64,000 nucleotides of DNA, from positions 18,029 to 82,028 of the forward strand of contig NZ_SOHE01000015.1 in NCBI RefSeq assembly GCF_004403305.1. Reading direction: 5' to 3'. Source of the stretch: Cryobacterium frigoriphilum (GTDB lineage: Bacteria; Actinomycetota; Actinomycetes; Actinomycetales; Microbacteriaceae). Made by a program: the position numbers and the translations under genes. The first letter of the stretch is position 1, and every line of letters starts with the position of its first letter. The notes below the pieces were generated by a model, which had not been told where the DNA came from, did no database searches, and saw nothing but the letters and a program-made list of their open reading frames with translations. Positions 17,260-27,275 of the stretch are shown here, piece by piece.

Positions 17260-18084
17260 CTACGACTGCACGGTGATCTGTACGGCGAATTCGTTCTGCA
17301 CGCTGCCGTCTTTCATGCTGGTGTTGAAGGCCACGAGGTCGTAAAATCCGGCAGTCAACCCGCTCGGGAGGGTCACGAACTCGCCGAACAGTGATTCCAC
17401 CCCGCCTTCCTCGGTCATCAGGTATCGGGTGAAAACGACGGTTCCGCGGGCGTCGCGCAGTTCCACGGTGAGTTGCGCTTCGAAGACCGTGGCGACACCC
17501 GACACGCTGAGTACGCCGCCGGCGGCGACCGTATCGCCGCATGCCGGGCTCGTCAAGGTGATCGCCGGGCGAGTGGGGGACAGCGTCACCGGGCGCTCGA
17601 CGAGATTGATGCGCGACCCATCTTTCGGGCTGAGCTCGTAGGCCCGCAGAATGATTGGGCGGGCGCTCTCGCTCTCTGGGGCGAAGGCGAGCAGGGTCTG
17701 CCAGGTGCCGGGAGTCCCACTGCCGGAGGTCGCCGTGAGATGACGCACGCAGAGCTGATCGCCTGCCTCGTTCACCGCGTCGACCGTGAGCGCGGCCTCG
17801 AAGGTGTTCGACGTTCCGTCGAACGCTATGGGTATCCGCACCGTTGCGCTGTCCTCCGGTCGCAGGATCGTGATGAATGCGGGATCGGACGTGGGTGTCG
17901 GCGTGGGATCAGCCGTGGGCGTTTCGCTGGGTGTTGGTGTTGGCGTGGCGGTGGGTGCAGGTGAGGTCGGCGGCGCTGCCAACGGACCGGAACCCGCACA
18001 GGCTGCCACGAGCAGCACGGCGGCCGCGACAATCACGGTTGCCGTGAGACGGCCGGTGCGCAGAGGAAATTGGAGGTGAACCAT
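17260..18084 (-). CDS. Lipoprotein with two Gmad2-like immunoglobulin-type domains
   Basis: 274 residues. The signal peptide ends in LVAACAG, a lipobox with Cys29. A Thr/Pro-rich spacer (~residues 30-65) is followed by two similar beta-domains of about 100 residues, each starting with a 'xITLxxPxxGxxV' pattern and containing V..E..F/A..V..A and GxW/LxG.F-type strands. These match Gmad2 domains known from spore germination proteins and found widely in Gram-positive envelopes. The function is unknown; it probably acts as an extracellular binding or scaffold protein on the membrane. Confidence 0.75.
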   Translation of the reverse strand: MVHLQFPLRTGRLTATVIVAAAVLLVAACAGSGPLAAPPTSPAPTATPTPTPSETPTADPTPTPTSDPAFITILRPEDSATVRIPIAFDGTSNTFEAALTVDAVNEAGDQLCVRHLTATSGSGTPGTWQTLLAFAPESESARPIILRAYELSPKDGSRINLVERPVTLSPTRPAITLTSPACGDTVAAGGVLSVSGVATVFEAQLTVELRDARGTVVFTRYLMTEEGGVESLFGEFVTLPSGLTAGFYDLVAFNTSMKDGSVQNEFAVQITVQS

Positions 18085-18142
18085 GGCTCCAGACCTTTCC
18101 TCGGCCTATTTTACGCCCGTTCCCGTCTCTTCCGCTGGTGGT

Positions 18143-18961
18143 TTAGAAGGGAAAGAGCAGCCGGTGCAGAAACTGCCGGGTGCGGTCCTCTCGGGGGTTG
18201 CGCAGCACCTCCTTCGGGGCGCCGTGCTCGACGATCAGGCCGCCGTCGACGAACGCGATCTCGGTTGCGACCTCGCGTGCAAATTCGAGTTCGTGGGTCA
18301 CGATGACCATGGTCCAGCCCTCGGTGGCGAGCTCCTTGATCAGCCGCAGCACGTCGCCGACGAGTTCAGGGTCGAGCGCCGAGGTGGGCTCATCGAAGAG
18401 CAGCAGTTGCGGGCGCAGTGCGAGGGCACGCACGATGCCGACCCGCTGCTGCTGACCGCCGGAGAGTTCGAAGGGGTAGCTGTCTTTTTTCTCGGTGAGG
18501 CCGACCCGGTCGAGCAAGGCGAGAGCCTCGGCGGTGACCTCGGCCCGGTTGCGCTTCTGCACGATGACCGGGCCTTCGATGACGTTCTCGAGCACGGTTT
18601 TGTGCGGAAAGAGGTTGTAGTGCTGAAAGACCATGGCGGAGCGGTCGCGCAGTGTCGTGAGTTGTTTCTTGCCGGGGACGGCGTCGAAGCTCACGGTGGG
18701 GTAGTCGGCCACATCGATTGTGCCGCCGTCGGCGAGGTCCAGACCGTTGAGGCAGCGCAGAATCGTGGTCTTTCCCGAACCCGAGGGCCCGATCAGGGCG
18801 AGAACGGTGCCGCGGTTCACGGTCAGGTCGATCGATTCGAGCACCCGGGTTGTGCCGAAGCTCTTCTGCAGGCCGCGCACGGTGAGCAGGGCGGCGGCAT
18901 CCGTCGGCGGCGTTGCAGGCAGGAACACGGGCGGGGTTACGGGCGGGTCAACGGGCGACAT
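18143..18961 (-). CDS. Polar amino-acid ABC transporter, ATP-binding subunit
   Basis: 272 residues with Walker A GPSGSGKTT, signature LSGGQQQRVGI, Walker B LLFDEPTSALD and the switch His in VIVTHE. These are typical of the GlnQ/HisP/TcyC group. I place the start at ATG 18961, overlapping the permease end by 14 bases; the frame runs to 19042 but that part lies inside the permease gene. It energises the permease and binding protein encoded next to it. Confidence 0.9.
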   Translation of the reverse strand: MSPVDPPVTPPVFLPATPPTDAAALLTVRGLQKSFGTTRVLESIDLTVNRGTVLALIGPSGSGKTTILRCLNGLDLADGGTIDVADYPTVSFDAVPGKKQLTTLRDRSAMVFQHYNLFPHKTVLENVIEGPVIVQKRNRAEVTAEALALLDRVGLTEKKDSYPFELSGGQQQRVGIVRALALRPQLLLFDEPTSALDPELVGDVLRLIKELATEGWTMVIVTHELEFAREVATEIAFVDGGLIVEHGAPKEVLRNPREDRTRQFLHRLLFPF

Positions 18962-19616
18962 AGCGGTCCAATCGCTTTTCGAGAAAACCCTGTCCGGTCG
19001 AGAGCACCAGGCAGATGACCCAGTACACGAGGGCAGCCTCAAGGTAGATCAGCATGAATTCCTGGCTGAAGGCGGCGATCTGCTCGGCCTCGCGGAACAG
19101 TTCGGTCACGAGCACCAAGGACGCGAGCGAGGTGTCCTTGACCAGGCTGATGAAGGTGTTGGACAGCGGCGGTACCGACACCCGCGCGGCCTGCGGCAAA
19201 ATGATGCGGCTGAGCGTGCGGCTGCGGGACATACCGACCATGTAGGCCGCCTCCCACTGACCCTTGGGTACCGACAGGATCGCAGCGCGGATGACCTCGG
19301 CCGCGTAGCCACCGACGTTGATGGAGAAGGCAATGATGGCGCTCGGCCAGTAGTCGAGCACGATGCCCAGTGAGGGCAGGCCGTAGAAGATGACATAGAG
19401 CTGCACCAACAGGGGGGTGCCGCGCACGATTGAGATGTAGACGCGCGCGATGGACGAGATCCAGCGCCGCCGGGACAGGCGCATGAGCGCGAGGGCGAGC
19501 GCCAGCACGAGCCCGATGGCGAAGGATGCCAACGCGAGCGGGATCGTGCCGGTGATCGCCCCCTGCACCAGGGGGCCGATGGAACTGAAAAACAGCTCGG
19601 AGCTGGATTCATTCAT
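18948..19616 (-). CDS. Polar amino-acid ABC transporter, permease subunit
   Basis: 222 residues with about five transmembrane segments and the HisM-type cytoplasmic EAA loop (EAAYMVGMSRSRTL, then IILPQA). A single permease gene suggests a homodimer, as in cystine or glutamine importers. It sits between the binding-protein and ATPase genes. The 66-base gap to the binding-protein gene holds no clear terminator, so one transcript is likely. Confidence 0.9.
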   Translation of the reverse strand: MNESSSELFFSSIGPLVQGAITGTIPLALASFAIGLVLALALALMRLSRRRWISSIARVYISIVRGTPLLVQLYVIFYGLPSLGIVLDYWPSAIIAFSINVGGYAAEVIRAAILSVPKGQWEAAYMVGMSRSRTLSRIILPQAARVSVPPLSNTFISLVKDTSLASLVLVTELFREAEQIAAFSQEFMLIYLEAALVYWVICLVLSTGQGFLEKRLDRYVAR

Positions 19617-19682
19617 GCGCGATTCATCAGTTCTTCGGGTCCCGGTTCTTGGTCAGGGTCGTGAGCGGATGCCCACGTCGAG

Positions 19683-20489
19683 CTACTGGCTGACGTCCGC
19701 ACCGAAATAGGTGTCGCTGATCTCGGCGAGGGTGCCGTCGGCGGCGAGGGTGGCGAGCGCGTCGCTGATCGCGGCGGCGAGAGCGTCGCTGCCGAGCGCG
19801 AAGGCGAAGGCACTCTCGGAACGATCGGTCGTCTCGGCGGCGACCTTCAGGCCGTCGGCTCCGGTCTGCTTCTGGTAGTCGAGAAAGGTGAGCTTGTCGT
19901 TGACGGTCGCGTCAACGCGGCCCTCTTCGACGAGCGCCACGGACTGCGCCCAGCCATCGACTGCTTCGACGGTCGCGCCACTCTCGGTCGCGAGGGTGTA
20001 CCAGTTGCTCGTGAGCGACTGCGCGGTGGTCAGACCATCGAGGCTTGCGAAGGAGGTGATCGAGGTGTTGGCCTCGGGAACGACGATCACGCCGGTCGAG
20101 TAGGTGTAGGGCGTGGAAAACGCGTAGGAATCGACGCGCTCGGGGGTGATCGAGACCTGGTTGGCGATCACATCGAAGCGACCGGACGTGAGTCCCCCGA
20201 AGATGCCGTCCCACTGGGTCTCTTCGAAGCTGACCTCGACGCCGAGCTCGGCGGCCACGGCTTCGACGACGTCCACGTCATAGCCGGTCAGGTCGCCCGA
20301 GCCGTCTTCGTGGTACGAGAAGGGGCGGTAGGTGCCCTCGGTGCCGACGGTCAGAACCCCGGAATCCAGCACGCTGCTGAGCGAATCGTCGGTGCCAGCC
20401 GAGTCGCCGCCGGTGGCGGAGCATCCGGTGAGGGCGACGGTTACCGCGGTGAGGAGTGCTGCCGAGACGATTCTGCTGTTCAACTTCAT
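19683..20489 (-). CDS. Amino-acid ABC transporter substrate-binding lipoprotein
   Basis: 268 residues. Signal peptide with lipobox ALTGCSAT, then a periplasmic-binding-protein type 2 fold (SBP_bac_3): VLTVGTEGTYRPFSYHE near the N-terminus, DVVEAVAAELG, FDVIANQVSITPER. The sequence resembles cystine/polar amino-acid binders such as TcyA/FliY. The ligand is inferred only from family. ATG 20489 is the start; the frame beyond it to 20642 has no leader-like features. First gene of the transporter operon. Confidence 0.9.
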   Translation of the reverse strand: MKLNSRIVSAALLTAVTVALTGCSATGGDSAGTDDSLSSVLDSGVLTVGTEGTYRPFSYHEDGSGDLTGYDVDVVEAVAAELGVEVSFEETQWDGIFGGLTSGRFDVIANQVSITPERVDSYAFSTPYTYSTGVIVVPEANTSITSFASLDGLTTAQSLTSNWYTLATESGATVEAVDGWAQSVALVEEGRVDATVNDKLTFLDYQKQTGADGLKVAAETTDRSESAFAFALGSDALAAAISDALATLAADGTLAEISDTYFGADVSQ

Positions 20490-20598
20490 GGGTGCTGGCC
20501 TTACCAAGAGTGGATGCGAGTGCGTGTGTGCGCCGAAATCGCCGAATGGCAACTCCCTAGCGTAACAAGGCGGACAGCGTCGTGAATATTCCGCAGCT

Positions 20599-22761
20599 CT
20601 AGGCGCGCACGGCCAGTGTGAAGGGGAGCACCGCACCCGCACCCGCTCGGCGCAGGGCCCGTCCGGCCACGGTGAGGGTCCACCGGCTGTCGGCCACGTC
20701 GTCGATCAGCAGCACGGGCCGGCCCGCGAAGCCGTCGGGTGCGGCCGTCGTCAGCGCTGCGGCCAGATCGTCGCCAACCGCGAAGCGCTCCCACACTGCC
20801 GCCAGTCGGTAGGCGCTGTTGCCGCCGCTCGTTCCGGTCGGCCCGCCATTGACCGCGTCGAGGGTGCCGAGGAATGGCAACCGGCCGACCTGCGCCAGCG
20901 CCTGGGCCACCGAATCGATGAGCAACGGATGCGCGCGGCTCGGCATGGCCACCACGGCCGCCGGTCGTTCCTCCCACTTCCAGTCGGCGAGCACGCGAAT
21001 GCAGGCGGCCGTCATGGCCTGGCTGGCCGGGGCATCCGCCGCCCCCGCAGCGAAGACCTCGCGCAACGGGCCGCCCCAGCCGAGGTCGGTGAGCCGGGCG
21101 AGGGCTCGGCCCGGAGCGAGACGCTCGGTGACGGCGATATTGCCCTTCACGTTCACGCCGAGGCTCGCCACGCCGGTGGGCCACTGCGCCCGCGGTTCGA
21201 TCGTGACGCCGGCGCGGTCGAGGGCCGCCGCTGCTGCAGCGGCGGCATCGTCGTGCACGTCGACCGGGTACCAGGGAGACGTGCAGTTGTCGCAGCGGCC
21301 GCAGGCAACGGCGGTGTCGTCGTCGAGGGCGCGCTGCAGAAATTCCATGCGACAGGCGCTCGTGCGTTCGAACTGAAGCATGGCCTGCTGTTCACTCTGC
21401 CGGGCCGCCGCGATGCGCTCGTAGCGTTCGGCGTCGTAGACCCAGGGCTGCCCGGTGGCAACCCAGCCGCCCTTCACCCGCTGCACCGCGCCGTCAACGT
21501 CGAGCACCTTGAGCAGCAGTTCGAGTGGCGAACGGCGCAGGTCGACGCGGGCCTCGAGCGCCGGGGTGGACAGCGCCGCGCCCGCCTCGCTGAGGGCGTT
21601 GAGCACCGATTCGGCCTTGTTCTGGCTCGGCATCGACGAGGTCGCGAAGTACTGCCAGATGTCTTCGTCTTCGATGCCGGGCAGCAGCAGAACGTCGGCG
21701 TTCTCGGTGGCGCGGCCGGCGCGACCGACCTGCTGGTAGTAGGCAACGGGGGAGGAGGGCGCCCCCAGATGAAGCACAAAGCCGAGATCGGGCTTATCGA
21801 AGCCCATGCCGAGGGCGCTCGTGGCCACGAGGGCCTTGACCTCGTTGCGCTTGAGCATGCCCTCGCTCTCTTCCCGCTCGGTGGTGTCGGTCTGGCCGGT
21901 GTAGGCACGCACCTCATGGCCGGCCTCCCGTAACAGCCGGGCGGTGTCTTCGGCCGCGGACACGGTGAGGGTGTAGATGATGCCGCTGCCAGGCAGCTCG
22001 GCGAGGTGGCTGAGCAGCCACGACAGTCGGGCCCGCGAGCCCGGCAGTCGCAGCACGCCGAGCCGCAGCGAGGAGCGGGCGAGCGGCCCGCGAATGGTCA
22101 CGACCTCGGCGGTTCCGCCGGCGCCGGTGTGGGTCGAAGCGCCAGGGGCGACCCGCCCGACCTGCTCCGCGACATCCGTCACCACCCGGCTGTTCGCCGT
22201 CGCGGTCGTCGCAAGAACGGGCACGCCGGCCGGCATCTGCGCGATGAGGTCGCGCAGTCGGCGGTAGTCGGGGCGAAAATCATGGCCCCAGTCGGAGATG
22301 CAGTGCGCCTCATCAACGACCAGCAGCCCAACCCGGCTGATCAGGGCGGGCAGCTGCTCGTCGCGGAAACTCGGGTTGTTGAGGCGTTCGGGGCTGACCA
22401 GCAGCACGTCGACCTCGTCGGCCTGCAGCGCCCGCATCACGTCGGCCCATTCGTGCGGGTTCGCGGAGTTGATCGACACGGCCCGCACCCCGGCTCGGGC
22501 GGCCGCGGCGACCTGGTCGCGCATCAGCGCGAGCAGCGGCGACACCAGAATGGTCGGCCCCGCGCCCTGACGGCGCAACAGCAGCGTGGCCACAAAGTAC
22601 ACCGCGGATTTGCCCCACCCGGTGCGTTGCACGACGAGCGCGCGCCGCCGCTGATCGACGAGCGTCTCGATGGCCTCGTACTGACCCTCGTGAAAGTCGG
22701 CTGCGTCGTTGCCGACCAGGGTTCGCAGAATTTCGAGAGCGGATGCGCGGGTGTCGGTCAT
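20599..22761 (-). CDS. recQ: RecQ-family ATP-dependent DNA helicase with phosphoribosyltransferase-like C-terminus
   Basis: 720 residues. Walker A QRTGWGKSAVYF, the DEAH box VVDEAHCISDWGHDFRPDY, and HLGAPSSPVAYYQQVGRAGR (motif VI) mark a RecQ helicase. The zinc-binding region ends in CGRCDNC. Residues ~560-720 are not the usual HRDC domain: they contain VLLIDDVADSRWTLT, the PRPP-loop motif of type I phosphoribosyltransferases. This helicase/PRTase-like layout occurs in actinobacterial RecQ relatives. Expected role: unwinding of recombination and stalled-fork intermediates. Confidence 0.88.
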   Translation of the reverse strand: MTDTRASALEILRTLVGNDAADFHEGQYEAIETLVDQRRRALVVQRTGWGKSAVYFVATLLLRRQGAGPTILVSPLLALMRDQVAAAARAGVRAVSINSANPHEWADVMRALQADEVDVLLVSPERLNNPSFRDEQLPALISRVGLLVVDEAHCISDWGHDFRPDYRRLRDLIAQMPAGVPVLATTATANSRVVTDVAEQVGRVAPGASTHTGAGGTAEVVTIRGPLARSSLRLGVLRLPGSRARLSWLLSHLAELPGSGIIYTLTVSAAEDTARLLREAGHEVRAYTGQTDTTEREESEGMLKRNEVKALVATSALGMGFDKPDLGFVLHLGAPSSPVAYYQQVGRAGRATENADVLLLPGIEDEDIWQYFATSSMPSQNKAESVLNALSEAGAALSTPALEARVDLRRSPLELLLKVLDVDGAVQRVKGGWVATGQPWVYDAERYERIAAARQSEQQAMLQFERTSACRMEFLQRALDDDTAVACGRCDNCTSPWYPVDVHDDAAAAAAAALDRAGVTIEPRAQWPTGVASLGVNVKGNIAVTERLAPGRALARLTDLGWGGPLREVFAAGAADAPASQAMTAACIRVLADWKWEERPAAVVAMPSRAHPLLIDSVAQALAQVGRLPFLGTLDAVNGGPTGTSGGNSAYRLAAVWERFAVGDDLAAALTTAAPDGFAGRPVLLIDDVADSRWTLTVAGRALRRAGAGAVLPFTLAVRA

Positions 22762-22960
22762 TCCTCCAGCGTGCCAGATACCACCGACACTTCCACTCGA
22801 CTCCGACAGCGCGGAGCTGCGTGTGCGTCTCGTTCAGCTCGACAACCGGCGCCGCTGCGCAGGCGCCAGCGCCACCATGCGGTCCGACTGCGAACCGGGG
22901 CGGGGCTCAGCGTTTCAGGCGCACGCGGGCAGGTTCCCTCGGTAGGCTTTGAGGGTGAAC

Positions 22961-23701
22961 GTGATCCAGGAGTTTGAGACTCGAATGCTCCCCGATTTGG
23001 TTCCGGGTTTTCGGCAGTTGGTCGGGCAGGCGCGAGTGAGTGACCCGATCCTGCTGAACGAGCGTGCCATGGTGAGAATGCTCGTTCCCGTGCAGTGGAT
23101 CCTGCGTCGGGTCGGAACCGACGGCATCCGTTTGACGAAGGCCGGGCACCTGCCGCCGGCCGTGGTGATTGAAGCGTCGACTCAGCTGGATTGGGGCTGG
23201 CCCATCGAGGTCAACCGCGAGGTGCACATCCGCCCGCTGGGTGAGCTGCGCGCCCATCTGCGCGACGTCGGTCTGCTGCGGGTGAGCAAGGGCACACTGT
23301 TGCTGACCGTGCGCGGTCGGACCCTCGTCGAATCGCCGCGCGAGCTGTGGCGTTACCTCGCGGCGACGATCCACCACAGTCGCACCCCCGGTGTGAGCGA
23401 TGCCACTCGACTGCTGCTGCTCTACGTCGCCACCCGCACGCTCGATAGCCGTTCGGAGTATCTCGAGGTGCTGGGGCGCGGGCTCGGCTCGCTCGGCTGG
23501 GTGGTCTCCGCCGAATCCGGAATGTCAGGGGAGGACGCGGCCGATGAGTTGATTGCCCCCAAATGGCGGTTATTGACGCGGCTCGGTGTCTTCGAGGGTG
23601 CCCGTCACGGATTCGGCCGCACCGAAACCGTCACCGTGGGTGGCGCCGCCTTCGCGCGGGCCGCCCTCAAGGTCGAGGTGCCGGCGATCGTGCCGGCCTA
23701 A
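22961..23701 (+). CDS. Conserved hypothetical protein (possible pRiA4b ORF-3 C-terminal-like)
   Basis: About 246 residues with no signal or membrane segments. I use GTG 22961 because GAGG lies six bases upstream; GTG 22955 and TTG 22949 are alternatives. The segment DGIRLTKAGHLPPAVV, then LGELRAHLRDVGLL and LLLTVRGRTL, recalls a region found downstream of the pRiA4b ORF-3 domain in actinobacterial proteins (low certainty, from memory). No enzymatic motif is visible. It is divergent from recQ with ~200 bases between starts and no recognisable partner. Confidence 0.55.
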   Translation: MIQEFETRMLPDLVPGFRQLVGQARVSDPILLNERAMVRMLVPVQWILRRVGTDGIRLTKAGHLPPAVVIEASTQLDWGWPIEVNREVHIRPLGELRAHLRDVGLLRVSKGTLLLTVRGRTLVESPRELWRYLAATIHHSRTPGVSDATRLLLLYVATRTLDSRSEYLEVLGRGLGSLGWVVSAESGMSGEDAADELIAPKWRLLTRLGVFEGARHGFGRTETVTVGGAAFARAALKVEVPAIVPA

Positions 23702-23743
23702 GCCCTCCCGGCAGCTGTCTCGGTGCCAGCCTGGGTGCCGCCG

Positions 23744-24343
23744 CTACGTCGGAATGCTTCCGTTCGGGAACAGCGTGTTCACGGCGTCGGTCATCTGGGA
23801 GACGCTCGCGATCACCGAGACGACGAAGATCGCAGCCCACACCCAGGCCGGGGCGATGCCGCGGCCGACACGGCGCCGTACGATCACCGACCGACCGATG
23901 ACGTAGATGCCGGCGGACAGGAACGCCCAGGCCCAGTGGAACGGCTTGGTCACGCCATCCTTCAGCAGGCGGCGCCGGTCGAAGAGGGCCAGAGCGACCG
24001 ACGCGGCATACACGCCGAAGGACACGAAGCTATTGGTGACCTCTTCGGAGGTGGGAGGTGCGGTGCTCCCCGCCATCACGAGCTCCAGCTGTGCCGTCAC
24101 GTCGACGGATGATGCCGTGTACAGCACGAGCAGGGGCAGCAGCGTGATCGCCCAGATCAGCGGGTTGTAAACGGCCGTGTTCGGGCCGATCACGGCGGGC
24201 GCGGTTACACCGTAAACCTCGAGGGCGGGATCGTGCAGGTCATCGGTCCAGCGGGTGCCGTCCCACCAGCGCTGCCGGGGCGAGCCCATCGGGTCGGCGT
24301 ACCAGCCGGGCGGATGCGCGCGCGGCGCGGGTGTGTCGGTCAT
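23744..24343 (-). CDS. DUF2510 membrane protein
   Basis: 199 residues. The N-terminus has the DUF2510 pattern PPGWYADPMGSPRQRWWDGTRWTDD, a short Trp-rich motif common at the start of actinobacterial membrane proteins. Four hydrophobic segments follow (near residues 65-80, 105-125, 135-155, 165-185), separated by basic loops. The function is unknown. The ATG start at 24343 is well placed; the gene is convergent with the hypothetical gene before it. Confidence 0.75.
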   Translation of the reverse strand: MTDTPAPRAHPPGWYADPMGSPRQRWWDGTRWTDDLHDPALEVYGVTAPAVIGPNTAVYNPLIWAITLLPLLVLYTASSVDVTAQLELVMAGSTAPPTSEEVTNSFVSFGVYAASVALALFDRRRLLKDGVTKPFHWAWAFLSAGIYVIGRSVIVRRRVGRGIAPAWVWAAIFVVSVIASVSQMTDAVNTLFPNGSIPT

Positions 24344-24443
24344 GGGTCCCCCTCGAGTCGTCTGGTCCAGCCTAAACGACCGAGCCTGGGTCGGCAGGGT
24401 GCGCTGCCGGGGCTATCCGTCGTTCAGGTGGTTGGATGGGACC

Positions 24444-25781
24444 ATGGACGCCACCCCCAGCTACATTGACGATTTCGCCCGGTTCATTTACGAATCACCG
24501 TCGTCGTATCACGCAGTCGCGGAGGCGGCCCGCCGTCTTGATCTGGCCGGCTTCACCCGACTCGCGGAGCGCGACGCGTGGCCGGAACAGCCGGGACGCC
24601 ACTACATCGTGCGTGACGGTGCCCTGATTGCCTGGGTGCAGCCCGTCGGTGCCGGGCCGACGACCCCGTTTCGCATTCTCGGCGCACACACCGATTCGCC
24701 CGGTTTCAAGCTCAAGCCCAAACCCACGATCGGTTCACACGGATGGCTCCAGGCCGGGGTCGAGGTCTACGGCGGGCCGTTGCTCAACTCCTGGCTCGAC
24801 CGTGAGCTCGAACTCGCCGGCCGCCTCGTCACCCATGACGGCACCGAGCACCTCGTGCGCACCGGGCCGTTCCTGCGCATTCCGCAGCTGGCCGTTCACC
24901 TCGACCGCGAGGTCAACAACGGCCTGACCCTCGACCGCCAGCGCCACCTCACCCCCGTCTTCGGAGTGGGCGATGTGACCCAGGCCGACCTCATCGGGCA
25001 CCTCGCCGGACTCGCCGGCCTGGACGGCAGCGATATTGCGGGGTACGACCTGCTCACGGCCGACACCGCACCCCCGGCGACCTTCGGCCTCGGCGGGGAG
25101 CTGTTCGCGGCCGGACGCATGGACAACCTCACCTCGGTGCACGCCGGGCTGCTCGCCCTCATTCTGGCCGGCGACGCGGCGTTCCCGGGTGAGGGTGACG
25201 GTGACGGTGACGGTGACGGTGTCGGGGGAGAGGCATCCGCTGCCCCCGCCATCAGCGTGCTCGCCGCCTTCGACCATGAGGAGATCGGCTCCGCCTCCCG
25301 GTCGGGCGCGGCCGGACCCCTGCTCGATGACGTTCTCACCCGCATCGGTGCGGGCCTCGGCGCGACGGTGACCGACCGCCTGCGGGCCTACGCCGAGTCC
25401 TGGTGCCTGAGCGCCGACGCCGGTCACGCCGTGCACCCCAACTATCCCGAGCGCCACGACCCGGCAAACCTGCCCGTTCTCGGCGGTGGCCCGCTGCTGA
25501 AGATCAACGCGAATCAGCGCTACGCGACGGATGCCACGGGCGCGGCCCTCTTCGCCCGCACCTGCGCGCGGGCCGGGGTGACCTATCAGGAGTTCGTCTC
25601 GAACAACACGGTGCCGTGCGGCTCGACGATCGGCCCGCTCACCGCAACCCGCCTCGGAATTCGCACCGTCGACGTGGGAGTGCCGCTGCTGTCGATGCAC
25701 TCGGCCCGTGAGCTCTGCCACGTCAACGACCCGGCGGCGCTGTCCGCGGCCGTGGCCGTCTTCTTCACGCCCGAGCGCTGA
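24444..25781 (+). CDS. M18-family zinc aminopeptidase
   Basis: 445 residues. Metal-site motifs of the M18 (aspartyl aminopeptidase) family are present: GAHTDSPGF, the RMDNLTS Asp, the catalytic Glu pair in AFDHEEIGS and the C-terminal SMHSARE histidine. It removes N-terminal, often acidic, residues from peptides as a cytoplasmic oligomer. ATG 24444 is the first start that gives the normal N-terminus (YIDDFARFIYESPSSYHAV). A Gly-Asp repeat loop encoded by GGTGAC units (25194-25217) interrupts the fold before the DHEE motif and is probably a surface loop. Confidence 0.92.
   Translation: MDATPSYIDDFARFIYESPSSYHAVAEAARRLDLAGFTRLAERDAWPEQPGRHYIVRDGALIAWVQPVGAGPTTPFRILGAHTDSPGFKLKPKPTIGSHGWLQAGVEVYGGPLLNSWLDRELELAGRLVTHDGTEHLVRTGPFLRIPQLAVHLDREVNNGLTLDRQRHLTPVFGVGDVTQADLIGHLAGLAGLDGSDIAGYDLLTADTAPPATFGLGGELFAAGRMDNLTSVHAGLLALILAGDAAFPGEGDGDGDGDGVGGEASAAPAISVLAAFDHEEIGSASRSGAAGPLLDDVLTRIGAGLGATVTDRLRAYAESWCLSADAGHAVHPNYPERHDPANLPVLGGGPLLKINANQRYATDATGAALFARTCARAGVTYQEFVSNNTVPCGSTIGPLTATRLGIRTVDVGVPLLSMHSARELCHVNDPAALSAAVAVFFTPER
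25194..25217. repeat. Hexanucleotide repeat (GGTGAC)4 in the M18 peptidase gene
   Basis: Four perfect GGTGAC units, flanked by GAG and a GGTGTC variant, encode a Gly-Asp run. Unit changes would keep the frame. Confidence 0.85.
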
Positions 25782-25836
25782 ACGTCTCCGACGGGTAGAC
25801 AGCGAGAGAGCCGACAACAACACGGGGCGGGCGAGA

Positions 25837-25892
25837 TGTCACAGAACGCCCCGCGAAGCCTCTCGAGGGTGTCGAAGGGGCCATCTGTGACA
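25837..25892. terminator. Nested stem between convergent genes (bidirectional terminator candidate)
   Basis: TGTCACAGA (25837-25845) pairs perfectly with 25884-25892. Inside it GCCCC (25848-25852) pairs with GGGGC (25877-25881), and the apex contains the palindrome CTCGAG. It fills most of the short gap between two convergent genes. Confidence 0.45.
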
Positions 25893-25907
25893 CTTCGCCA
25901 ATCCGAC

Positions 25908-26837
<930 letters not shown>

Positions 26838-26903
26838 GACAGGAGAGTAACGCGGCCCGGCTGGGATTTGCCCCGGCCTGAGCCCCGGCCCGATCCCCGG
26901 CCG

Positions 26904-27134
26904 TCAGAGATTGATTGCCACGATCTGGGCGACCGGATGCCCGCGCCGCGTCAGAATGATCTCCTCGCCGCTCTCCGACCGTTTCACGAGCAGGGCCAGA
27001 TGTCTTTTCGCGTCTTCGATGTCAACGCTGAGCGGCACTGCCGGCGGGGCCGCTGGCTCGGGAAACGGGTCGAATTCTGCCTCGGGTTGCGGCTTACCGA
27101 CACGGTCCGAAAACACTCGATCTGCGCTGTTCAC
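26904..27134 (-). CDS. Phd/YefM-family antitoxin-like protein
   Basis: 76 residues. The C-terminal half, DIEDAKRHLALLVKRSESGEEIILTRRGHPVAQIV, matches the Phd/YefM fold: a short helix region followed by the 'I.LTRRGxPVA.IV' strand pair that binds DNA. The N-terminal ~35 residues are Pro-rich and atypical. GTG 27134 follows GAGGAG at good spacing. No PIN, RelE or Doc toxin reading frame is seen on either side, so it looks like a solitary antitoxin-type regulator. Confidence 0.7.
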   Translation of the reverse strand: MNSADRVFSDRVGKPQPEAEFDPFPEPAAPPAVPLSVDIEDAKRHLALLVKRSESGEEIILTRRGHPVAQIVAINL

Positions 27135-27275
27135 AACGTAGCTCCTCTCATCAGCGGATGCTCCCTCGACGGTACGCCGCCCGCCCGGTGATGGCTATGG
27201 CAAATGGCCGAAGTGTGAGATGCGCAGCGCCGGAAGATGGGCCGAGCTGTGAGCCGGCCCGCCTACGCTGGGCAG

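Noticed and set aside
26838..27275. Toxin gene partner for the Phd-like antitoxin
   Set aside because: No reading frame here resembles PIN, RelE, Doc or HigB toxins; flanking genes are an oxygenase and a small unknown protein.
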